Assembly (NCBI GenBank): GCA_022709485.1
Contig: JAKLIS010000115.1
Span: 1 to 5,554, forward strand
Direction: 5' to 3'
From: Elusimicrobiota bacterium
GTDB taxonomy: Bacteria > Elusimicrobiota > Elusimicrobia > F11
DNA: 5,554 nt
Part shown: in pieces, positions 1-5,554 of the stretch
How the letters are laid out: the number at the start of each line of letters is the position of its first letter
How positions within the stretch are numbered: the first letter of the stretch is position 1
Translations under genes and position numbers: made by a program
Notes under the pieces: generated by a model
The model's database searches: none
Told to the model about the DNA's origin: nothing
The model's input: only the letters and a program-made list of their open reading frames with translations

Positions 1-851
1 GCCGTGATTTGATGGATGGCGGGGTCATTGCGAATCGGGATTGGACAAGCCAGTCCAATTCCCGCGAATTCATCTTCTGTTTTGATTTGTGTGATGCTGG
101 GTTTTTCACCGCACACTGCGCATTGAGGATTTCGTTTAATGGGAATTTCTCTAAACTGCATGTTCATGGCATCGATTTGGAGAAGGCGGCCCACCAGCAA
201 GCTTTTTATCCCCAAGAAATATTTTATGGCTTCTGTGGCCTGAATAAGGCCCACCAAACCTGGAAGAATTCCCAATACACCCGCTTCTTCGCACGTGGGA
301 ATTTCCCTCGGGTTAGGCGAGTCAGGAAATAAGCACCGATAACAGGGCCCTTCTTTGGGTTTAAAAAAGGACGCTTGTCCTTCGAACCGATGAACGCTTC
401 CATAAATGTTGGGTTTGCCCAATAGAACGCAGGTGTCACTCACAAGATACCGAGTTGGGAAATTGTCGCTTCCATCAATAATGAGGTCATAATTTTTCAA
501 AATGTTCGCCGCATTGGCCGGCGTCAAATTTTCGTTATGAGTGATGACCGAAACCAACGGGTTTGTTGATTGAATCCTTTTTTTGGCGGCCTCCACTTTA
601 AGCTGACCCACGTCTTCGTTTCCAAATAAAACCTGACGCTGAAGATTGCTCGCTTCAACTTTGTCGAAATCCACCAGGGCAATGGTTCCCACGCCCGCCG
701 AGGCCAGATAAAGTGCGTTGGGCGAGCCCAAGCCGCCGGTTCCCACCAATAAAACTTTGCCCGCCTTCAGTTTATTTTGACCCGCTTCTCCCACTTCAGG
801 AAGCGTTAAGTGTCGCGCGTAACGTTTTTTCTCCTCCGGGGTTAAAGTCAT
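1..851 (-). CDS. moeB: MoeB/ThiF-type E1-like adenylyltransferase, 3' end cut off by window edge (probably a MoeZ-like protein with a C-terminal rhodanese domain)
   Basis: I translated this frame by hand from ATG at 851 to base 1: 283 complete codons with no stop or frameshift. Enzymes of this family adenylate the C-terminal glycine of a small sulfur carrier (MoaD, ThiS or similar) in the cytoplasm, for molybdopterin, thiamine or related sulfur transfer. Visible marks: N-terminal EEKKRYARHL; the ATP-binding glycine loop GTGGLGS (residues 37-43); VDFDKVEASNLQRQ with the ribose-binding Asp and the SNLQRQ motif (60-73); DGSDNF with the catalytic Asp region (126-131); a Zn site formed by CYRC (C170, C173) and CAVC (C244, C247); and PTCEEAGVLG with the conserved Cys (C187). 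About 37 residues follow the last Zn cysteine, more than a plain MoeB of about 250 residues needs. They resemble the linker that leads into the rhodanese domain of MoeZ-like proteins; the domain itself would lie outside the window. The start overlaps the HAD gene stop as ATGA, suggesting translational coupling. MoeB, ThiF and MoeZ cannot be told apart here. Confidence 0.93.
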   Translation of the reverse strand, partial: MTLTPEEKKRYARHLTLPEVGEAGQNKLKAGKVLLVGTGGLGSPNALYLASAGVGTIALVDFDKVEASNLQRQVLFGNEDVGQLKVEAAKKRIQSTNPLVSVITHNENLTPANAANILKNYDLIIDGSDNFPTRYLVSDTCVLLGKPNIYGSVHRFEGQASFFKPKEGPCYRCLFPDSPNPREIPTCEEAGVLGILPGLVGLIQATEAIKYFLGIKSLLVGRLLQIDAMNMQFREIPIKRNPQCAVCGEKPSITQIKTEDEFAGIGLACPIPIRNDPAIHQIT

Positions 852-1489
852 GAAATGATCTTTTCCAAATCTTTAAATTCGTGAATAATAAAATCGGGTT
901 TCAAATCCATTAAGCTAGGATGGTAACCAAAGCCGTAAGTCGTGACACAAGTTTTCATTCCGGCGGCTTTTCCGGCAATCAAATCTTGAGGGCCGTCGCC
1001 GACCATCATAGCCGTACCGGGATCTCCCTTTAAAACCTTGAGCGTATCCAAAAGTGGGTCCGGATGTGGTTTGGGTTTTAAAACAGTATCACAACCCAAG
1101 ATCGCTTTAATATAGGGATCGATTTGGAAAGCCTTGACGATTTTTTCGGCGAACACTTGATGTTTATTGGTCACAATGCCCATTTTAATCGACGGAGAAA
1201 ATTTCACTAGAAATTCCTTAACTCTCGGGTATAGGGTCGTGTGATCAGTCAGATGGTCTAGATAAAATTCGGCAAAGGCTTTGGAAACCTCTGGGTAAAG
1301 CGCGTCTTTCCCAGGCCCCAACGCCTTTTGAAGAAGGACACGGAGGCCATTACCAATAAAGCTAGTGACCCGTTCTTGCGGAAGTTCTTGTTCTCCCACG
1401 CTTTTCAAAGCGAAATTAGTGGCCGCAGCCAAGTCGGCTTCAGAGTCGATAAGGGTGCCATCTAAATCAAAGATAATGGTTTTAATCAT
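848..1489 (-). CDS. HAD-superfamily phosphatase, phosphoglycolate phosphatase (Gph/PpaX) type
   Basis: A 213-residue cytoplasmic hydrolase that would remove phosphate from a small metabolite through an Asp-phosphate intermediate, using Mg2+. All HAD motifs are present: motif I FDLDGTLIDSE with nucleophile D8 and acid/base D10; motif II VTNK with T107; motif III in LKPKPHPDP with K138 or K140; motif IV VGDGPQDL with D165 and D169. Residues 15-85 form the helical C1-type cap, as in Gph. The family is well recognised, but the substrate is not readable from sequence. The frame is open up to 1663. I chose ATG 1489 because it puts motif I at the N-terminus, as in the family. An ATG at 1546 would overlap the folE stop as ATGA and add 19 residues without family character. 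Neither start has a strong Shine-Dalgarno. The gene lies 53 bp after folE and overlaps the moeB-like start by 4 bp, so all three are probably co-transcribed. Possible roles are 2-phosphoglycolate clearance or, by inference from neighbours, dephosphorylation of a pterin. Confidence 0.9.
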   Translation of the reverse strand: MIKTIIFDLDGTLIDSEADLAAATNFALKSVGEQELPQERVTSFIGNGLRVLLQKALGPGKDALYPEVSKAFAEFYLDHLTDHTTLYPRVKEFLVKFSPSIKMGIVTNKHQVFAEKIVKAFQIDPYIKAILGCDTVLKPKPHPDPLLDTLKVLKGDPGTAMMVGDGPQDLIAGKAAGMKTCVTTYGFGYHPSLMDLKPDFIIHEFKDLEKIIS

Positions 1490-1542
1490 CTTATCGGTCG
1501 TTGTTAACCCGGCGTGTTGATGGTTCGTTTTTGGGGAGGATG

Positions 1543-2130
1543 TCATTTCTGGATGATCGACAAAAATTCCTTTCGTGTTCGGGCATCTGTCCGGAATGAG
1601 CCCAACATGGCGCTGGTGACGGTAGGTGAATCCACGCTTTCTACTCCGCGCATTTCCATGCACAGATGCCGAGCTTCCATTATCACACCGACCCCCATCG
1701 GCTGGAGTTTTTCTTTCAGAAGCTCGGCGATTTGCTGGGTCAGCCTTTCCTGAACTTGAAGACGGCTCGCGAAAATTTCCACAATTTTGGGGATCTTGGA
1801 AAGTCCGACGATTTTCCCTTTTGGAATATAGGCCACATGCGCTTTTCCAAAAAAAGGAAGCATGTGATGTTCACACAAAGAATAAAACCGAATGTCTTTA
1901 ACAACCACCATTTCGTTGTAGTTTTCTTTGAAAATGGCTTTGTTGATAATGGCGTCCAGGTTGGCGTTATATCCGCGGGTGAGTTCAAAATAGGCCTTTG
2001 CCACGCGATTCGGTGTTCGCAATAAACCTTCTCTTTTGGGATCTTCGCCGAGCTCTTTTAATATCCCCAATACGTGAGAAGCCAATTTGTTGGTCTTATC
2101 TTCCGGGAAGTCGACGATGTTCGGGGTCAT
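1543..2130 (-). CDS. folE: GTP cyclohydrolase I (FolE, type IA)
   Basis: This enzyme converts GTP to 7,8-dihydroneopterin triphosphate plus formate, the first step towards tetrahydrofolate and also the entry to queuosine precursors. It is cytoplasmic and works as a homodecamer. The 195-residue protein is a usual length for the compact bacterial form. It carries the diagnostic [20 protein letters not shown] block, with Zn ligand C86 and the catalytic pair H88/H89 (matching E. coli C110, H112, H113), and [11 protein letters not shown] with H155 and Zn ligand C157 (matching H179 and C181). Also typical are [12 protein letters not shown] near residues 36-47, [26 protein letters not shown] (107-131, given here as the family's GLSK..R.V..FA.R.Q.QERLT pattern), and the C-terminal [12 protein letters not shown]. 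The Zn cysteines mark it as type IA rather than the Zn-independent FolE2. The start is supported by AGGAGA six bases upstream. It leads a tight group with the HAD phosphatase and the moeB-like gene, and lies 157 bp after nadA. Confidence 0.97.
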   Translation of the reverse strand: MTPNIVDFPEDKTNKLASHVLGILKELGEDPKREGLLRTPNRVAKAYFELTRGYNANLDAIINKAIFKENYNEMVVVKDIRFYSLCEHHMLPFFGKAHVAYIPKGKIVGLSKIPKIVEIFASRLQVQERLTQQIAELLKEKLQPMGVGVIMEARHLCMEMRGVESVDSPTVTSAMLGSFRTDARTRKEFLSIIQK

Positions 2131-2136
2131 TCAATT

Positions 2137-2142
2137 TCTCCT
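2137..2142 (-). promoter_or_regulatory. Ribosome binding site of folE
   Basis: AGGAGA on the minus strand, six bases before the ATG at 2130. It is the best Shine-Dalgarno match in the window and fixes the folE start. The other genes whose starts are visible (nadA, HAD, moeB-like) have weaker or no such sites. Confidence 0.8.
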
Positions 2143-2287
2143 ATCTTCGTTCTGCTGAATCAACAATGTTTATGCATGTATCAAACTCGATTCTTTGATT
2201 CCTTATGCAGCCTTTGCCAGAAACAAATCTTAAAAATTTCTTTCCTTTGGATTAAACGCCGGCGGAGTGACAAAGTTTCTGAGTAAC

Positions 2288-3214
2288 TTAAGTAATTTTA
2301 ATCATTCGCTCAATGGCTTGCCTCGCCCGATCGGCGATTTTCTTTGGGACAGTGACCCGATACTTTAGGTCTTCAAGCGACCAAAGGACTTTTTCGAGCG
2401 TGATCATTTTCATGAATTCGCATTGAGCTTCTGTGTTGGCCGGAATAAATTCTTTTTCGGGGGCTCCTTTTTTCATTGGGTAAAGATTGCCGGTTTCGGT
2501 TCCGACAATGAATTCATTTGCCCTGGCCGTTTTGACGTAATTGATCATTCCCTGGGTTGAAAGGACATGGTCGGCCAATGGCAAGCATGAGGAAGAACAC
2601 CCGCATTCCGGATGCATGAGAAATTCCGCCTGGGGATGATCGCTTTTTAATTTTTTAATCGCGTCGGTTTTAATCATATGGTGAACGTGGCAGGATCCCG
2701 GCCACAAATGCATGTTTTTCCGACCTGTTTTTTCACGAACCCAAGCCCCCAAATACATATCGGGTCCGAATAGGATTTCTTTGTCTTTCGGAATGGCTCC
2801 AATCACTTTGACGGCGTTAGAAGAGGTGCAACAATAGTCCGATTCAGCTTTAACCTCGGCCGAACAGTTCACGTAGGTGACCACGACCGCGCCGGGATGG
2901 CTTGCTTTCCATTTTCGTAAATCTTCTGCCGCCATTGTGGCGGATAAAGAGCAGCCTGCGTTCAAATCGGGAATGAGGACGGTTTTCTTGGGGGCCAAAA
3001 TAGCGGCGGTCTCCGCCATAAAATGGACTCCGCAAAACACGATCACATCGGCGTTTGATTGGGCGGCTTTTTGAGACAAAAGGAGTGAATCGCCCGTGAT
3101 ATCCGCAATTTCCTGAACTTCCGGAAGCTGGTAATTGTGAGCCAAAATAATGGCGTCCCGATCCTTTTTCAACTCGGAGATTTTTTCATGAATTTCTGTT
3201 TTCGTTTCATTCAT
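2288..3214 (-). CDS. nadA: Quinolinate synthase NadA ([4Fe-4S] enzyme of de novo NAD synthesis)
   Basis: NadA condenses iminoaspartate (made by NadB or an aspartate dehydrogenase) with dihydroxyacetone phosphate to give quinolinate, the precursor of NAD. It is a cytoplasmic, oxygen-sensitive enzyme with a [4Fe-4S] cluster held by three cysteines. The 308-residue length is that of the short NadA form. Three pseudo-repeated domains are recognisable: IILAHNYQLPEVQEIAD (22-38) with the substrate-binding His and Tyr; IPDLNAGCSLS with cluster ligand C88; VVTYVNCSAEVKAESDYCCTSSNA; LFGPDMYLGAW; LWPGSCHVHH with ligand C175; the catalytic HPEC (H201, E203); and TEAQCEFMKM with ligand C265. HPEC sits in a cysteine-rich stretch (C204, C206, C210). 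The ATG at 3214 has only a weak purine run upstream (AAGAG). It is preceded by a hairpin and a candidate operator. nadB and nadC are not in the window, and no terminator is evident after the stop. Confidence 0.97.
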   Translation of the reverse strand: MNETKTEIHEKISELKKDRDAIILAHNYQLPEVQEIADITGDSLLLSQKAAQSNADVIVFCGVHFMAETAAILAPKKTVLIPDLNAGCSLSATMAAEDLRKWKASHPGAVVVTYVNCSAEVKAESDYCCTSSNAVKVIGAIPKDKEILFGPDMYLGAWVREKTGRKNMHLWPGSCHVHHMIKTDAIKKLKSDHPQAEFLMHPECGCSSSCLPLADHVLSTQGMINYVKTARANEFIVGTETGNLYPMKKGAPEKEFIPANTEAQCEFMKMITLEKVLWSLEDLKYRVTVPKKIADRARQAIERMIKIT

Positions 3215-3231
3215 TGGGGTGGTCTCTTATA

Positions 3232-3272
3232 AAACGCCCCTTGCCAGGCCGTTGCCCAGCGAGGGGGCGTTT
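3232..3272 (-). promoter_or_regulatory. Strong two-stem hairpin in the nadA leader (possible attenuator, regulatory or stabilising RNA element)
   Basis: Read on the minus strand, the outer arms AAACGCCCC (3272-3264) and GGGGCGTTT (3240-3232) pair over 9 bp without mismatch. After an internal loop of CTC opposite AA, an inner stem GCTGGGC (3260-3254) / GCCTGGC (3249-3243) pairs over 7 bp with two adjacent G-U wobbles. A four-base loop, AACG, closes it. The 3' arm runs into TATAAG, so the T run is only four long, and the nadA ATG follows 17 nt later. The fold is visible in the sequence; its role is inferred. It could be a weak terminator or attenuator, a leader controlling ribosome access, a 5'-end stabiliser, or a dispersed repeat of the genome. 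Confidence 0.6.
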
Positions 3273-3281
3273 GGTAAACCT

Positions 3282-3309
3282 ATTTTACTTCATTCGTCGG
3301 AAGAATGAA
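3282..3309 (-). promoter_or_regulatory. Candidate nadA promoter
   Basis: On the minus strand a TTCATT (-35-like, 3304-3309) and a TAAAAT (-10-like, 3282-3287) are separated by 16 bp. Transcription would start near 3275, about 60 nt before the nadA ATG. The -10 matches the sigma-70 consensus in five of six bases; the -35 is poor. Support comes from position: it lies after the qNor terminator-like hairpin and just before the leader hairpin. Confidence 0.4.
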
Positions 3310-3310
3310 G
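3288..3310. promoter_or_regulatory. Perfect 8+8 inverted repeat, candidate operator for nadA
   Basis: CTTCATTC (3288-3295) and GAATGAAG (3303-3310) are exact reverse complements separated by 7 bases (GTCGGAA). Arm centres are 15 bp apart. The repeat fills the spacer of the candidate nadA promoter and overlaps its -35, where a dimeric repressor would block RNA polymerase. I cannot match it to a known NAD regulator site (NrtR, NiaR, NadR, NadQ), so the regulator is unassigned. Its arms would also pair as RNA, but it is expected to lie upstream of the transcript start. Confidence 0.4.
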
Positions 3311-3350
3311 AGGAACCTTTGGAGATTGCATGACCGAAGGGTTTTCTACC

Positions 3351-3381
3351 CCCGAGAGCCCGCGATTGGCGGGCTCTCGGG
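3351..3381 (-). terminator. Terminator-like hairpin downstream of the NO reductase gene
   Basis: CCCGAGAGCCCGC (3351-3363) and GCGGGCTCTCGGG (3369-3381) form a perfect 13-bp stem with a 5-nt loop, 21 bases after the stop of the NO reductase. Stem strength and position fit the end of that transcript. There is no T run on the 3' side in the minus direction (GGTAGAAAAC follows), so it is not a textbook intrinsic terminator. It could instead be a 3'-end stabilising structure or need an added factor. Confidence 0.55.
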
Positions 3382-3401
3382 AAAAAGACGGAGAGAAAAT
3401 T

Positions 3402-5554
3402 TTATCTTTTGGCTTTAAAGTCTTTCACGAAGAAATTAAAACGGACGCCAAAAATAAAAATGACATATCCAACCGCCCCCAAAGCAAAAATGGTATCTCC
3501 GGGAACCCGCAGCCACCGCAGCGTTTGCATAAGAGGCGTCTGCATGAATTCAAGGCTACGCGCGTACCAGTAACTGTATTTCACCGAAGCCCACGTCTGC
3601 ATAAGGCCCACCGGAAGAAGGCTCAACATGACCATAAGAAGGAGGCCGATGTTGATGGCCCAGAATGAAAAACGAATGAGCCCAGATTTCCATTCTTTAT
3701 CGGGTTGGAACGCCCGGACGCAAAATAGAACCAACCCCATTGCCAGCATCCCGTAAACACCGAAAAGCGCCGTGTGGCCGTGAACGGGCGTGGTGTTGAG
3801 CCCTTGCATATAGTAAAGCGCAATGGGTGGGTTAATCATGAACCCGAATATTCCTGCCCCGACGAGGTTCCAAAATGACACCGCGAGGAAGAAGTATATC
3901 GGCCAAATGTACATGTGGATCCAAGGAGTCGCTTTAGAAAGCTTGAAATCGTGAAGCGCCGCGAAGACAATGAGGAGAAGCGGAACCACTTCTAATGCGC
4001 TGAAAACCGATCCAAAAGCCAACGCCACAGTGGGCGTTCCTGAAAAATACAAATGATGGCATGTCCCAATGACGCCTCCTGTAAGATAAATGATGGCCGA
4101 TATAAGCGACGCCTCAGCAGCGAGCTTTGGATGAATCAATTTTAACCGCGTAAAAAAGAAGGCGATGACAACAGTGGAAAAGACTTCAAAATAACCCTCC
4201 ACCCAGAGGTGGACAACCCACCACCGCCAGTACTCCACAATGGAGAGATGGGTGTGCTGACCCCAAGTGAGGCCGGCGCCGTAAAAAAGAGCAATGGCGA
4301 TGGAAGCCAAAAGAAAAAGAGAAAGTAGGGGTTTGAGTTCTCCCCCCTTTTTAATGGCAGGAATAACGCACCGGGCTACAAGAAAAAGCCAAATGAGGAG
4401 GCCCGCCATCAGCCCAATTTGCCATATGCGGCCCAAATCAACATATTCATAGCCCTGATGACCCCAAAGGAAAGAAGCGGTCGGGGATAATTTATTTTGG
4501 ATGCTGAGCCATTCTCCAGCGAGGGAACCCAAAACAATGACCAATAGAGCGCCGAAAAGAATATTTACTCCGAGTCGCTGATATTTGGGGTCTTCGCCAT
4601 TGACCAAAGGTCCCATGAATAGACCCGCGCCCAACCAAGCGGTGGCGATCCAGAAAAGTCCCAACTGAATGTGCCAAGTGCGGGCGACGCTGTAGGGAAG
4701 CCAATTGGCCAACGGGAATCCGTAGAAGGAGTCTCCTTCCACCCCGTAATGCGCGGTAATGATGCCCATGATGATCTGTAAGAGAATGAGAAGGGTGACC
4801 ACATAAAAATATTTCAGCGTGGATTTTTGGGATGGCGTGGCTTTCGTGGCCAGGAGGGGATCTTCTTTGGGTAGTCCTTGGGATACCGGATAGGGGCGGG
4901 TGGCGTACCACCAGACCAAGGCCGCGATTCCCAGCAAAAGCATAATGACACTGACGCCCGTCCAAACGACAGCTTCACCGGTGGCTACATTTCCAACCAG
5001 CGGTTCGTGAGGCCAATTATGTGTGTAGGTGATATCTTGATTGGGGCGGTTGGTGGACGCCGACCAGGATGTCCAAAAGAAAAAGGCCGACAGATCGTTA
5101 AGTTTCTGGGGATCGGTAACCGCGTTTTTAGGAATCGCAAAAGCCTTCTGACCATAGGAAAAGACATCCGTGAAATAACTCTTTACGTTTTCAAAAGCAT
5201 TTGCGCGAATGGGATGAATAGTGATTAAACCTGTCGCGGGATCAAAGGTGTTTTTCCGGAGGGTTAATTGCAGTCGTTTTTGCAGGAGAGCTTGCCTTTC
5301 GGGGTCCAATTCTTTGAAACTCTGATTAAAATCTGTTTTGGCGAATTCGTCGAGGATAAAAACGCATTCTCGGTGAAGCCATTCGGTTGTCCAATCGGGG
5401 GCCACATAGCTTCCATGTCCCCAGACGGAGCCAACCTCCATTCCACCCAAAGCTTGCCATACGTTTTGGCCATTTTGGATATTTTGCTGGGTGATGACCT
5501 CTACACCGTCGGGGAGAACAAATGCGTTTGGTATGGGCGGCTTTTCTTGGTAGA
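3402..5554 (-). CDS. norZ: Quinol-dependent nitric oxide reductase qNor, 5' end cut off by window edge
   Basis: qNor is an inner-membrane haem-copper oxidase relative that reduces two NO to N2O with electrons from quinol. It is a single chain in which a NorC-like N-terminal part is fused to the NorB-like core. The frame is open to the right edge: 716 codons are visible, with roughly 40-60 residues (the first membrane helix) missing. A TTG at 5450 is internal, since family sequence (PPIPNAFVLPDG, NGQNVWQA) continues upstream. Taking Tyr at 5552 as residue 1, I see the periplasmic VWGHGSYVAPDW motif near 43-54 and about 13 membrane helices from residue 190 on. Candidate metal ligands by analogy with cNor are TWH (H294, haem b), HLWVEG (H448 and E452 near FeB), CHHLY (H499, H500, FeB) and HGH (H591, H593, haem b3 and b). 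E521 in SALEVVP matches the conserved core glutamate. No canonical cytochrome c CxxCH is visible, which separates it from cytochrome c-dependent NorC/NorB. No other denitrification gene is in view, so NO detoxification or a partial pathway is likely. Any NO-responsive promoter lies outside. Confidence 0.96.
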   Translation of the reverse strand, partial: YQEKPPIPNAFVLPDGVEVITQQNIQNGQNVWQALGGMEVGSVWGHGSYVAPDWTTEWLHRECVFILDEFAKTDFNQSFKELDPERQALLQKRLQLTLRKNTFDPATGLITIHPIRANAFENVKSYFTDVFSYGQKAFAIPKNAVTDPQKLNDLSAFFFWTSWSASTNRPNQDITYTHNWPHEPLVGNVATGEAVVWTGVSVIMLLLGIAALVWWYATRPYPVSQGLPKEDPLLATKATPSQKSTLKYFYVVTLLILLQIIMGIITAHYGVEGDSFYGFPLANWLPYSVARTWHIQLGLFWIATAWLGAGLFMGPLVNGEDPKYQRLGVNILFGALLVIVLGSLAGEWLSIQNKLSPTASFLWGHQGYEYVDLGRIWQIGLMAGLLIWLFLVARCVIPAIKKGGELKPLLSLFLLASIAIALFYGAGLTWGQHTHLSIVEYWRWWVVHLWVEGYFEVFSTVVIAFFFTRLKLIHPKLAAEASLISAIIYLTGGVIGTCHHLYFSGTPTVALAFGSVFSALEVVPLLLIVFAALHDFKLSKATPWIHMYIWPIYFFLAVSFWNLVGAGIFGFMINPPIALYYMQGLNTTPVHGHTALFGVYGMLAMGLVLFCVRAFQPDKEWKSGLIRFSFWAINIGLLLMVMLSLLPVGLMQTWASVKYSYWYARSLEFMQTPLMQTLRWLRVPGDTIFALGAVGYVIFIFGVRFNFFVKDFKAKR

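Noticed and set aside
9..332. Plus-strand open frame of 107 codons
   Set aside because: It is antisense to the moeB-like gene, shows no recognisable motif and has no ribosome binding site; a shadow frame.
224..439. Minus-strand open frame of 71 codons
   Set aside because: It lies in another frame inside the moeB-like gene, whose full E1 motifs and Zn cysteines prove the other frame.
2131..2287. Promoter, terminator or riboswitch in the nadA-folE gap
   Set aside because: I find only weak items: a 6-bp inverted repeat ATCAAA/TTTGAT at 2180-2199, the short palindromes ATGCAT and CGCCGGCG, and no well-spaced -35/-10 pair, no stem with a T run and no THF-riboswitch core. Chance explains these. 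The gap may be read through from nadA or hold a promoter I cannot recognise.
3215..3330. NAD+-I (nadA motif) riboswitch in the nadA leader
   Set aside because: A leader before nadA is where this class occurs, chiefly in Acidobacteria, but I see one composite hairpin and not the conserved CAACCCCGUAGG-like core or tandem arrangement I recall. A covariance-model search with the Rfam nadA model would settle it.
3330..3668. Plus-strand open frame of 112 codons spanning the terminator-like stem
   Set aside because: It runs through the perfect hairpin and antisense to the qNor C-terminus, with low-complexity Lys/His/Arg content and no family resemblance.
4492..4965. Minus-strand open frame of 157 codons inside the NO reductase
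   Set aside because: It is rich in Arg, His and Pro, typical of an out-of-frame reading of a membrane protein gene. The qNor frame carries all metal-ligand motifs across the same bases.
5264..5473. Start of the NO reductase near 5450, or a separate gene at 5473
   Set aside because: The qNor frame continues without stop to the right edge and keeps family sequence upstream of 5450, so 5450 is an internal Leu codon and the 5473 frame is a shadow.

Overview
The window reads as one stretch of ordinary bacterial chromosome with every gene on the minus strand. In transcription order (right to left) it holds a quinol-dependent nitric oxide reductase (qNor, 5' end cut by the right edge), quinolinate synthase (nadA), GTP cyclohydrolase I (folE), a HAD-family phosphatase of the phosphoglycolate phosphatase type, and a MoeB/ThiF-type E1-like adenylyltransferase (3' end cut by the left edge). 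Base composition looks near 50% GC by eye. I see no insertion sequence, phage gene, tRNA, rRNA or CRISPR array. The organism cannot be named from this. The single-subunit quinol NO reductase and the de novo cofactor genes fit a free-living bacterium, perhaps a Gram-negative of deltaproteobacterial type, but that is a guess.

Right part (3402-5554): qNor, open to the window edge, ends 21 bases before a perfect 13-bp stem with a 5-nt loop (3351-3381) that probably ends its transcript. Middle (3215-3350): a compact nadA control region. It has a plausible promoter (-35 at 3304-3309, -10 at 3282-3287). A perfect 8+8 inverted repeat (3288-3310) fills the spacer. A strong 41-nt two-stem hairpin (3232-3272) would form almost at the 5' end of the mRNA and ends 17 nt before the nadA start codon. 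This is the least explained part of the window.

Left part (1-3214): nadA, then a 157-bp gap with no clear terminator, then folE with a good Shine-Dalgarno, the HAD phosphatase and the E1-like protein. The last two share an ATGA overlap. A second ATGA overlap exists between folE and an alternative HAD start. These genes all concern cofactors: NAD (nadA), pterins, i.e. folate or queuosine (folE), and sulfur carrier activation for molybdopterin or thiamine (moeB-like). The HAD protein's place between folE and moeB raises the possibility that it acts on a phosphorylated pterin rather than only on phosphoglycolate. nadA may be its own unit or may read through into folE. The qNor is probably a separate NO detoxification or respiration gene, since no other denitrification gene is visible.
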